The position numbers and the translations under genes were made by a program. The notes below the pieces were generated by a model. It saw only the letters and a list, made by a program, of their open reading frames with translations. It searched no databases and was not told the DNA's origin. From Talaromyces rugulosus (Eukaryota; Ascomycota; Eurotiomycetes; Eurotiales; Trichocomaceae), in contig NC_049562.1 of NCBI RefSeq assembly GCF_013368755.1, positions 4,836,001 through 4,900,000 on the forward strand: a stretch of DNA of 64,000 bases, written 5' to 3'. Below are positions 33,430 through 43,744 of the stretch, in pieces; the stretch's first letter is position 1; the number at the start of each line of letters is the position of its first letter.

Positions 33430-33919
33430 CTATCTGGCCATTACTTGAATGGAATGGGCCTCGAGAGACATCCTGATGGACACAAGACCCCAAGAAGAAC
33501 GGCATGGAGACAATCCGGCCTACTTCAGGAATACATGTATATCTTGTTGAGGGTCTGATAATTCCCCCCTGACGATATACTCTTCTCGGTGCGCGACAAT
33601 CCTAGGAACTGGGAGGTTTGTGGTGGAATGTACCCAATCCACTGTTGCCACTTTACTCCTACTTTTATACCATGAGTCCACCGGCAATGAAACTCGCATG
33701 ATGAGCTTTTTCCTCGTTGATTCTAACATTGTAGAGCTTGTTGAAAGCGCCCTGCTCGAAAAAGACTACCTCAACCGTGCTTGATAGCCGAATCGACTGT
33801 GTTGTCTGCTTGATAGTCTTGATATCAGGTTCAACGCTCCATCGGGGCTCGAGGCCGAATCCATTTTCATGCGGTTCCGGCGATGACATTATTGTGTGGT
33901 GAGAGAGTGACGATGTCAT
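33430..33919 (-). pseudogene. Aminoglycoside-phosphotransferase-family relic, 5' part only
   Basis: The minus strand reads VEVVFFEQGAFNKLYNVRIN, then in another frame LIMRVSLPVDSWYKSRSKVA and TVDWVHSTTNLPVPRIVAHR. This is the N-lobe of the fungal APH/choline-kinase-like phosphotransferase family. The frame change lies in an A5 run (GAGGAAAAAGC) near 33705. After PRIVA the similarity fades into stops, with a last weak trace (RIVSMPF) down to about 33430. The C-terminal lobe with the catalytic loop is missing, so this is a dead fragment. Confidence 0.7.
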
Positions 33920-33968
33920 ATGAAAATTCTTTCAATGGTACATATTCCATTATATTCTTGATCCTAAT

Positions 33969-34087
33969 ACATACGACCATAGGGTGTGGAAAACAGGGCT
34001 TCCCGTCCGCTCAGCCGTACTTAAGCCACACGCCGGCTGGTTAGTAGTTGGGTGGGTGACCACCAGCGAATCCCAGCTGTTGTATGT
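33969..34087 (+). rRNA. 5S ribosomal RNA
   Basis: 119-nt match to the fungal 5S consensus, starting ACATACGACCATAGGGTGTG and ending GCTGTTGTATGT. The 5' and 3' ends pair (ACATACGACC with GTTGTATGT), and the internal control region TGGGTGGGTGACCACC is present. T-runs follow, as expected for Pol III termination. Filamentous ascomycetes carry dispersed single 5S genes, as here. It is identical to the copy at 43104-43222. Confidence 0.97.
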
Positions 34088-37000
34088 TTTTGGTCTTGCT
34101 CACCCATTTTCTTCTTTTTTTTTTAACCCTCTTTTTGCTTCGTTGAGTGAACAGGAGTCACTTTATGTGTATTGATACGTAGTTGCGGTTTGTTGACAAA
34201 TATATGAACTCACAAGGCGGCCCGTTTTGGTCAAGCGGTAATTGTGAGGTATTGGTTTACTAAACTATTGCAGTCGTAGATACAGGAAAATAGAATTGAA
34301 CTTGACAGGGAGGCCTTGCTACTGGGAAGATGGTAAAGCTCAAATAATTGAGCGTGCCTAGGCCAGTTACAGGATCCCAACCTTGTCCTGCATAAAAATT
34401 AAAGACGCCAGCGTTGCTGTAAAATATAGAAATCAAGAAGCTAATAATGCTTTTTCTAGGTGCAATGCGGACTCCACTAGTCAGATTGATTATACGAAGA
34501 TAAGGCTTGATGCCGAAGTGCTCGCTGTCAACATAGTCATATTATCGGTAGCATGGGTAATATTCATCGAAGTAGCAGGGCTTGAGATCACTTGGTAGAA
34601 GTAAACCACCGTTTCTCATGAAGAGCAAGGGATTCCGAGGATGGCAAATCATTGACAGTAGTCGCCGCAGTTACAACATCTTCGAGCAATGCTATGTTGA
34701 GAACTGAGAACAAGTGCACTGTTCAGTTGTTGCTCCAATATATGATCGATACAAAAAGAAGAAAACAAGAATACGAAGGCGTTGGGTTTGATATATCTGT
34801 TTAATATTCCTAGTTTATAGTTCGATTAAAATTTTATAATAATAAAATCCCACTCTTCTAGAAGCAATTATATTGGCAGGGGAAGCAGGGGAGTTGGCTA
34901 TTCGACAGAGCCAACTACTGATCATTCGTCTATATTTCCTATCTTTTTATTTTGAGTCATTTTTATGTTTAATGGTGGTTGTGAGGCTAGTCAGGTAGTT
35001 TTAAACTTGTTTCAATCTTTGGGATTACACAACCCAGTTCCCACACCATCAAGCACCTGAGTCAAAGCTAATTAGTGATGTTTAACTACCACAATTGGGG
35101 AGCGTTCTAAAGCCTGAAGGACCCGTAGTGCAATAATTAGGGCGTAAATCGGGCCAATCATATGTTTACCAGAGCGCGGTGAACCCTTTTAGGGGTTTTG
35201 AAGATTTATCTGCTCTCAGCTGACAATCAATGATGTTGGTGGTGAATTGAAATGCACTAGTTGATCAACTGCTTTTGCCTACTTTCGGAATCAACATTTA
35301 GCTTTCAAATTACCAGTATTATGCAATCAATCCCAGCGTGAAATCCTCGAACGGGATTGCTACACGTGTAATTCGGCTAAGACCGGGCTCCCTAATTTGG
35401 TCAGGATCAGTCTTGGTGCTTGCTACAGGTTTGTATGAAGTCATCTCGCATTTATAAAATTCTCTTGTAGATGATATGTCACTTTCAAATGTTCTTATGT
35501 TTATATCTTGCATTATATTTTCTGTCCTACATGTCGTCAGATCAAAACTATCAATTGATTTAGATAGGGCTTATAAACTTAAGTTTTGTCTTGGTATTCG
35601 GAATATTGAAAGTGATTAACGATGTATATTTTGTAAAAATTAAACTTATTCTCCAGTGCTATATGAGAATTCTGTATTGGTTTCTGTCTTTAGCTCTTGA
35701 GTCGCCTCCTGGTGGAACCCTAGTCCTCACCAACCTTAGTCTCCGCTCTGACACTTGGAGATTTTGATGTGATTGCTGTAGTGAACAACACCAAAAAATG
35801 CGCTAGGTGATGTTGCTGCAAGTGAAGTTCCGTAGCAGTCATACAGTATTATTGCTGTTTCGTTTATTAAATTAATATGTATTGGTATTGCAGTGGGGGA
35901 AGCCCACTACATTGGCACCTTCGGGAGGGTGGTTTCCCCGGTGGCCGAAGGGGATGTATTTATATGCAAGCATCGAGCGGATAAGTGGTAGCAGGAGATA
36001 GCGAATAGACACCTGGCGCGGCCGGTGTAAAGAAGAATTGATTTGGTTGTTATTTGAAAGTGTTTTATTGGTCTATTTGCATGCACCCTACCTGCGCGCA
36101 GGGAACGACGGTTCGACATACACCCTGCTACATCTCACGCCAGTCCTTTTTACCAGGACGTTCACATCTTCCACCACAGTATGTCACATAAAGCGGCAAC
36201 GAAAGATATTTCGATATACTACTATCAAAATCTTGCAATATACCAAATTTTGCAACCATTCTGCAACAATCTAATTTATTCAAGGAAACCAATGAAAATT
36301 GGTTTTGCTGAGTTAATAGATCTACAAAACAGATTTCTTTGTTAGAAATTACTAGGCGCATTTACGCGTCAACACTAGCCCATCCTTTCATGCACCTAAC
36401 CCAACCTCATATACACATGACATTTGAAAATAAAGGTCCCCCTTACGTCCTGACTTAAGCCCTTACCAATTAATGCGCGCAGACAGTCCTCATTTCAAAT
36501 TTTCCAATACGTTGCAACGACTTACAGGGCCTCATTAACTAGCTTGTAGGCCTTGTTGCAGACATTGTTCTCACTACCATATCAATTGATGCAGCTGACA
36601 GCTTCTTGAATACCCTAAATATCAATTCCTCATATAAGGTCACGTTCATCGACTTCCATACAGGCTTCACTGCAAGCCTGCTGCAGACCTTACTACAGAT
36701 CTCAAGCCTCTCAATTGCAAGTAGAATGCTAGAAATACAACCAATTTTCTATATAAATTATAATATCTATAACGTGTCAAGAAATAAAAACGTATTAATT
36801 TTCTGCAATTAGCAAACAGTTAGTAATCATTTACATCTTATAACGTTGACGAAATTCCTAATGCATGGTGGGACGCTGACACGTATATAACCTATATGCG
36901 GGATCCACATTCTGCAAATGCATAACATTTAAACTGTTTTGTGACATGTTACAAACTGTGTGTGTTTGAAGTGTTGCACAGCGTCACTCAACATGCAGTT

Positions 37001-37149
37001 ATCCGCATTCCTGCATTTTCTAGTATGTATTGCAAAGTTGGTTTCTAAATAGGTCTTCAACGTCCTCGGACTAATTATAAGGAAGCTAGATCAAGGTCTG
37101 TAACGCATTTACTGGGGTTTTCTATCTTTTCTCGCCCAAAGAGTGGACG
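34088..37149. other. AT-rich gene-poor region of the accessory island
   Basis: About 3 kb with many stops and low complexity. An LTR-like segment of higher GC lies at 35889-36132. A short open frame at 36606-36812 has no recognisable domain. Near 36991-37140, possible small upstream exons of the next gene can be seen. Otherwise no gene, tRNA or clear transposon is visible. Confidence 0.5.
35889..36132. mobile_element. Possible solo LTR
   Basis: 244 bp bounded by TGCAGTGGGG and CCCTGCTACA, that is TG...CA ends with imperfect inverted termini. Read on the minus strand it holds CATATAAATAC as a possible TATA box. It is richer in GC than its surroundings. No target-site duplication is visible and no coding remains lie next to it, so the call is weak. 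Confidence 0.3.
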
Positions 37150-38380
37150 ATGGCTTTAAGTGGGGATTGTGCTGCTCTCACTCCGTATGGATACCTATCG
37201 GAAACGCAGTATGATCCCAGTCAGCCTGGCCAGTTTACATCCGTCCTCGTGGCCAATCTTCACGACCTGTTGTATGATCACGGAGCATCCAACAGGATGT
37301 CCGGCACGATGTACGCTGCCGGTGCTGGACTAGCTAAGGATGACATCGCTGTTGCTTATTCAGTAGGCATGGTAGATGCAATTGCTCGCCGCATCTGTCA
37401 TATTGAGGATAACAAGGACCTCATATACGGGGATAGCGTCTATCTGATTACGTTCAGCTGGGCCCCTTTCAACACTCGCTATCGAACATGGGAACGTTTC
37501 ATTAAATACACTCGGCTTTTAGAGGCCTCTACCTCTTCAGATGCTTCCCGAGTTGTAGAAAATTCCCGCCGTGGGAAGGTTTTGGCGGTTAGCGATCAAG
37601 ACCTTGAAACAATTCCTGTTCGTGAATCGTGGGAGGAAGCAATGAAGCCATCATCACCATCCAGACTCACGTCCAGAATCACGCAAGCGTACACTCCTAC
37701 TCCTATTTCGGTTATTTTCGAGAAATATGGAATGAGCCCGCCTGGCCTCTGCTCCAAATGCGGACCCCTGGTCCAAGCATCTATCAATGCGAACAAGGAA
37801 ATCCATGCTATTGCTGGACTCCCTCAGAAGGTAGTCTTATGCGACTCGGTTGGTTTGGCTGCTGGTCTGAACCATGTGGCAACTTTGGCAGCAGCTAAGG
37901 GTAATGATAGCTCCTCTAGGGAGTCCTGCTGCGACGACTGTGCTTGTAAACTGGGTTCATGGATTGATAAGATGTCGTACAAGGTACTCGTCGCCATGAT
38001 GGCAAGTGAGCCCAGGAGCACCCCGCAGGAATGGTTGTTGGAGAATTACCTGGTCATTTGCGCGACATTGTGGCCAATCTGTGTCATCAGCATTCTCAGC
38101 GGGTTTGATTTGATTGCAGACGCCCAATTTCAGCCGGGGGCTATGGGAGAACGGGATGCTGTTGACTGCTAGGGGGAGAAACTGGATGTTGGATGGTTTT
38201 GATGAGGCCAGGATCGATGGATCATCTGAGTGGGTGTCATATATCGCGGCAAAGGGGTTGGTAAGTGAAGATTTCGGGCTTATTATGACTACAGTCGTTG
38301 TTTCTTGCCCTTCAAATTGACCAATCTGGGCATAATAGCAACATACATTTTTCTAGGGAGTGGATAGAGAACACCCTTAA
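37150..38380 (+). CDS. Hypothetical protein with C-terminal membrane segment, apparent frameshift
   Basis: I do not recognise this family. The main frame gives 340 aa from ATG at 37150: GDCAALTPYGYLSETQYDPS, ANLHDLLYDHGASNRMSGT, FSWAPFNTRYRTWERFIKYT, then Cys pairs (LCSKCGP, SCCDDCACKLG) and a membrane-like YLVICATLWPICVISIL. It stops at 38172, but another frame continues with MLLTARGRNWMLDGFDEAR and WVSYIAAKGL. A likely intron follows (38261-38356, GTAAGT...TTTTTCTAG), then GVDREHP and TAA at 38378-38380. One G fewer in the G5 run at 38136-38140 would join the two parts. Upstream, a candidate exon ending at 37093 reads VFNVLGLIIRKLDQ and would join to EWTMALSGD. The gene is thus probably longer at both ends and either damaged or wrongly assembled. 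Confidence 0.55.
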
Positions 38381-40268
38381 AAGAGATGGAGACACTCCTT
38401 TTAAGTTTAGCTACTTCTAGAATCAACATTAATATTTCGAACCATTCTAAGCCCACATAATGGGTTCTGTCTACACGAGCTACCCCTATATTTTATGCTA
38501 AGCATTTCAAGAGCATCATCTAAATCAATTAGTACGTGCTAGGCGAAGTATCTTTTCCCTTGATAGTAACATAACTTTATACTCTAGGTTTATAGCGTTA
38601 TCGTAGCTTATGAAATTGAAAATGTTGACCCTATTGATGTTGTGGTCTGATTGCAATTAGTTTCAACTTTTATACTATATACGTGCCATTTTGCCAAAAT
38701 TTGGGTTTCAATTTCAAACTAAAATTACATAAAATTCCACTAACGACTAGGCCCTCACTTACCCCTATATAAACCCTAACCCGCTTAAGAGAGCCTAGAG
38801 CGATCCTTCCTCTAAGATAGCCTAAAGCAACCGCTGCTATCCTTAAGGAAACTTGGGGCGACTCCCCTAAGACAACGTAGCTTTTAGGTACCCAACCTCT
38901 GCGATGTCTTACCCTGAAGCAGGTTGGGGGAGATTGCTCGAACCTATTCTTGTTAAGTGAGCCTTGTATTTTATCAGGATATCTTTCACAGTGAAGTTTC
39001 AAGACGTTTCCCCCATCTTTTTCATTTATTTCTGCTGCAAGTTCAACAACGTTTGGTGTGATGTTGATTTCGTCTGCTCGTCAGTCAAGCAGAAGTTCCA
39101 TTAATCCTTTTTGGGAATAATTCATTGCTGCAAGCTCAACAACTTTTGGCGTTGATGTTACCTAATCTGTGTAATAAATTAGTGCAGGCCGTAACAAGTC
39201 CTAGGAAAATCATATGCTTAGTTCCTACTATACTACTTTTGCTTGACTAACATGACGCAAAAGCTTGGACCTGTAAGACCAAAAGAAACACATGCCAAGG
39301 TTAAGTTATGAATTGGATCAATTTTTAGCAAAAGTAAATGCACTCAGAGCCCAATATTAATAGGCTCATATTTAGATTTGCCAGCTCGATTTTAAAAATA
39401 GAAAAATAGAAAAAAAAAATTACAGATAACGTATTGAAACTAGAAACTTTAGAACAAATATTACTTTACGCTTCATGAGAGCTGGATACTTTGAGACGCC
39501 CCTAAGAAAATTTGGAAACCATGAAGAAAATATTAATGGGATTGATATTTCTTAAAGAAGAAAAAGGCGAGTTAGAACTTTCTATTCTGGACCTAGTAGA
39601 TATGGCGTTTTCTCGGGACTTTTAGAGCCGTTCTTCGACTTCAGTTTCGGAATTCTGAAGGGATTGCTGGTGAATACTGTGTAAGTCTATAAGAGCCTTA
39701 CGGAGAAAGGTATTTATAGTCATGTATCGAGCAAAACGGCTAATTAGGCTGCATAGAGTGATAGGGAAGTATATTCTGACCTGCCAATCAGAAAAGAGTG
39801 TTTCTCTTAAGCTAAGGATGTTTTATGGGTACGTATTCTCAAAGTTGGTGGGCCTAAGTTCTCCACATCTATAACCCTTTTTTTGGTGAATTAGGCTATG
39901 CCAAAAGAAGACAAGCGCTTTTGACAAGGCTGAAGCTTGTTGTTTGCTTCCAGAAGGGGAAACCACCTGATATTGAATATCCCCCCCCCGCCTTCTCTTC
40001 TTTGAACGCCTTTTGGGGAGTCTAGAGCTCTTTGTTATTTTTCGCTGCCCAGAATAGTGACTCTCTTAGTCTGCAATCCCATCAGTGACCAGTTCATCAA
40101 GCAAACAGCCTCCAAGTGCTATATGATTCGCTCTTCATATTGCGGGGTTCGTTCAGCCTGATCGTGAAATTGCCCCGCGTCACACGTGCAGAATCATTTG
40201 CCAAAATACATTTACCAACTTTCAAACTTCCAAGGTCCAGTCTGGAATCAAGACCTTAACGACTCAAG
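38381..40268. other. AT-rich spacer with diverged direct repeat
   Basis: 1.9 kb without a supported gene. A diverged direct repeat (about 35 bp, TGCTGCAAG[T/C]TCAACAAC...) occurs at about 39030 and 39126. A minus-strand open frame at 38670-39002 lacks any domain. The last part before 40269 should contain the promoter of the RBR gene. Confidence 0.5.
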
Positions 40269-42956
40269 ATGACCCCATGCAAGTTCTTCCTCGCTGGACA
40301 CTGTATGAGAGGAGACGGCTGCCATTACTCCCACAACACCACGCCTGCAATCAATACTATATCCAGCCTGTCATCATTAGCCCCGCAGAATGTTACGGGT
40401 TCAAATACAAGCAAATGGGGCAATTCACACCCTTCCAAACATAGGTCAAAGGAAAAGAAATGCGTTTCCGCTCTACCTGGGAGATCTACAAATTTGTAGA
40501 TCTCCTCACCTCACAACATGCCCCAATCTACACAAATAACATCACCAAAATCACTGGCTATCAGGGGTCCACCGCATGATTCGCGGTCGCAGATTCCATG
40601 CTACCACTATGCCCGGGGTAGTTGCCGAAATGGAAATGCCTGTCCGTATTCTCACCTTGCAAGAAATGAGCAGGAGATACAGGAAACTTCAGACCCAGAA
40701 GTGTGTCATTTCCAACTATATGTGACCTTTCCTAAGTTACTTATAGTACTAATGCATACCAGGAGAACCAAAACCACGATAATTTCACACGAAATCTCTG
40801 TGGCGCGTTGGCCCAATTCGAATGCGGTGCCCAAGTGTCTAAAATATCCCTCCCTACAGATTTCTCCGCTGCTCGAATAACTGGGCTGCCAGTGGGCACT
40901 TCACCGGAATATGTTTCTACACTTTGTTTAGGCGTAGGCATAGAAATACCACCAGGTTGCGTGCGAGTATTTGGAGCGGGTGTCCTCCAGAAATCAGCAG
41001 ACATCAGACTTGAGGACCCTACATTTGCAAAGTTATTGTGTGCCAAAATCGATGCGAGAAATAACCTAGAGCCCCTACTCTTCCAGTTACAAGCATCTCA
41101 GATTCCAGTCAGCCTTTCCTCAGGCTCAAATGCTTGCCGAATTGAGTGCAGGAAGATCCAGTGCTCATGGTACAAGCCTGCTAAAACAGCATGGTTGAAC
41201 TTTGGAAGTGAAGACATTGCCAAACGAGTCTTTAATGAATTCACTTCGAAGCGTTACCGCATTCTTGGTCAAACAGTTCCCTGCAACGCACCGACAAAAA
41301 GTGGAGGAGGGCGGAGAAACCACCATGCTTGGACGCTCATACTAACAGGTTTACCAATCGCCACCATGGAGAAAGATATCCTTGCCGCCATACATTCACC
41401 GCAAGATATCCCTCGGAACATAGAACTAGGGAAACCCAGTTACGATGTGGATGGTGAGCTGGCCAGTGCGACTGTGATGTCTTTGCTGAGTCAGGTTGGC
41501 CCAATAGAATGGAGCCAGGCCAACACAGAGTTAGAAGGCAAAAGAGCAAAGGCCATTGCTCGATTTTATGAGGAATCGGATGCACGGGAAGCTGCGAGAA
41601 CGCTTCATAATCAGCCTCTATCATTTGGAACCAACATGAAACTAACTGTTCAGCTTCTAAGCACAGCAAAGTTCAAAGTTGCAGTCACTATATTTAGTGC
41701 CGTCAAAACTCGGATTCACACTGCAAGTGAAGTCTGGATAAAACAGCACTTGACGTTCAAGGTATACCCCAGCCCTGATCCCGGCTACCAGTACAGAGTT
41801 CTTAAAATTGAAGGCTTGGTTGCCAAAGACGTTGCCACTGCGAAAGAAACCATGAACGAAATTCTGGATGGCATTACAATAATGAGCCACGGGAAACCGC
41901 TTTGGGCCGCTTCGCTAAACCTCAACGGAAATGCCTTCCAGAAACTGAAAAAAATCCAACAAGACCATGGGGTAATTGTCATCCGCAACAGGAGTAAAAA
42001 GGAGCTGAAACTCTACGGCTCCCCTGAAAAGTGCGAGGGTGTAGAGTCGGCGATTGTTCGCATGATAAGTGCCGAGTCTTCTACGAACCATGCCATAAAT
42101 CTAAACCCCGAATGCTTTCAATGGGCATGCAGTGGGGGGTTTCAGACGATCGTTAGGGTACTTGGAGATAATGTTGCTACATTTGATACCGTCTCAACAC
42201 CGAAGAGAATCTTGATTGAAGGGTCAGAGAAAGAATTTGAGGCAGCATTAAAAATCGTCAAAAAGCGTGAATTCCAACTGATGACCGAGGCTAGTACTGA
42301 CAAGGACTGCTCTGTGTGTTGGACTCAAGCAGAGAATCCTGTTTTCACAAAGTGCAGTCATGTGTATTGCATTGAGTGTTTTGAAAACCTCTGCACTGAT
42401 GCCGGCTCTGGTGGGAAAAAAGATTTCTCAATTAAATGCCTGGGAGAAATGGGGAAATGCCAAGAAGCCTTTGGTCTTGAAGAACTACAAGACAACCTTT
42501 CTTCCAAGGCATTTGAAGATATCCTGGAGACCTCATTCGCGTCCTATATCCAACGTCATCCGCAAATGTTCCGCTACTGCCCGAAGCCGGACTGTGGCAT
42601 GATATATCGCGCAAACAGCACCATGAAATTTAATACGTGCGCAAAATGCCTCACCGTGACATGTACTTTTTGCCACGCTCCACATGAGGGCAAAACGTGT
42701 GCGGAGTACAAAGATGAAGTCTCAGGTAGGTACCAAGCTACGCAAAAACTAAAGAAAGAGCTTGGGATCAAGGATTGCCCTAAGTGTATGACGCCCCTAG
42801 AAAAGATTGAGGGCTGTAACCATATGACGTGTGGGGGGCTGTGGGACGCATATTTGCTGGATTTGCTTGGAGGTGTTTTCAGAAGCTGGGCCATGTTATG
42901 AACATATGGGGGCAAAGCATGGAGGAATAGGGTTGGATTATTTGAATATCATTTAA
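40269..42956 (+). CDS. CCCH zinc finger / KH-RRM-like / RBR E3 ubiquitin ligase, apparent frameshift near end
   Basis: Begins with a CCCH finger (MTPCKFFLAGHCMRGDGCHY); a second (CYHYARGSCRNGNACPYSH) lies at about 40600-40665. Between them an in-frame TAG (40497-40499) sits inside a 26-bp palindrome; a 69-nt intron 40496-40564 (GTAGAT...CTATCAG) would remove it in phase. A clear intron at 40701-40762 (GTGTGT, TACTAAT, CCAG) joins to ENQNHDNFTRNLCGALAQFE. The middle has RRM/KH-like segments. The C-terminal RBR module has RING1 (CSVCWTQAENPVFTKCSHVY), IBR (YCPKPDCGMIY) and RING2 (CPKCMTPLEKIEGCNHMTCG). The Cys of EGCNHM would be the ubiquitin-carrying residue. At G6 (42833-42838) one extra G cuts RING2 after CGG; with G5 the frame reads CGTHICWICLEVFSEAGPCY and ends at 42956. 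As it stands the frame stops at 42901 and the last zinc ligands are lost. Confidence 0.72.
40480..40505. repeat. 26-bp perfect palindrome
   Basis: Each half is GGAGATCTACAAA and its reverse complement follows with no spacer. It contains the in-frame TAG that separates the two CCCH fingers of the RBR gene, and its right half starts the only in-phase intron donor (GTAGAT). It may be a scar of an excised element or an accidental fold-back. Confidence 0.75.
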
Positions 42957-43103
42957 GTTTGATGGAAACGTCTAACAAACTATGGACTTGTTATTCGAAT
43001 GTTTTAAATGACACCACATGCGCTTATGGTAATTCGCAGGCCAGTGAGCATCAGAAAAGTAATACTACCTTTCTACATAAATCATTAAACCTCCGTAGAT
43101 AGT

Positions 43104-43222
43104 ACATACGACCATAGGGTGTGGAAAACAGGGCTTCCCGTCCGCTCAGCCGTACTTAAGCCACACGCCGGCTGGTTAGTAGTTGGGTGGGTGACCACCA
43201 GCGAATCCCAGCTGTTGTATGT
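43104..43222 (+). rRNA. 5S ribosomal RNA (second copy)
   Basis: 119 nt, identical base for base to the copy at 33969-34087 and on the same strand. It is followed by TTTT for Pol III termination. The flanks differ completely from those of the first copy, so it is not part of a recent larger duplication. Confidence 0.97.
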
Positions 43223-43744
43223 TTTCGTTCTTTATTTTTTGAGGAGGTTTGACTCGCTCTGCGTACGGTGCTGGTTGCCCTAGTCCTTCACCTGAAGCCC
43301 TAAAGTCTATCCAAAGGTGTGGGTGGAGATTGGTAATAATGCAGAGAAATGTGGACCCGACGCTTAGTCATATTGTTTGTTTGGCTTGTTTGCACCATGA
43401 TCTTCATCTCCCAATAAATTTGATACTCGAATTAATAATTATTTTTATAATAATAAGGTTTTTAACACAAATAATATTAGTACTATAGTAATATAATAGT
43501 ATAATTGTTAAAAATAAAAAGTGTAATTTTGGAAGTAAAGTGCGGGGCACCAATACATCAATATTTAGTCCGCCTTGTACATACCAACAACGGACTTCAG
43601 CCGGACCAATTTCAGCCTGACAGAGGAAGGCATGATACAGCTTACAACCAACTTTATCAAAGGCTAGTAAATATTTATGACATTGATTTATTACTGCATT
43701 TAGAGCTAATTTCCAGTTGATTTCCCTCATTCCTGCACCGCCAA
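43223..43744. other. Upstream region of the NLR gene
   Basis: 522 bp between the 5S gene and the NLR start. It is AT-rich with TAATAATAT stretches at 43430-43500. It must hold the NLR promoter. Nothing else is visible. Confidence 0.45.

Noticed and set aside
34210..34320. Possible tRNA-Ser/Leu-like sequence (TTGGTCAAGCGGTAA)
   Set aside because: No paired anticodon or T-arm and no GGTTCGAATCC-type box; similarity is limited to the D-arm.
36606..36812. 68-aa open frame in the gene-poor region
   Set aside because: Short, no known domain; possibly part of a relic but nothing supports a gene.
38670..39002. 110-aa minus-strand open frame in the AT-rich spacer
   Set aside because: No recognisable domain, repetitive composition, no start context; treated as chance.
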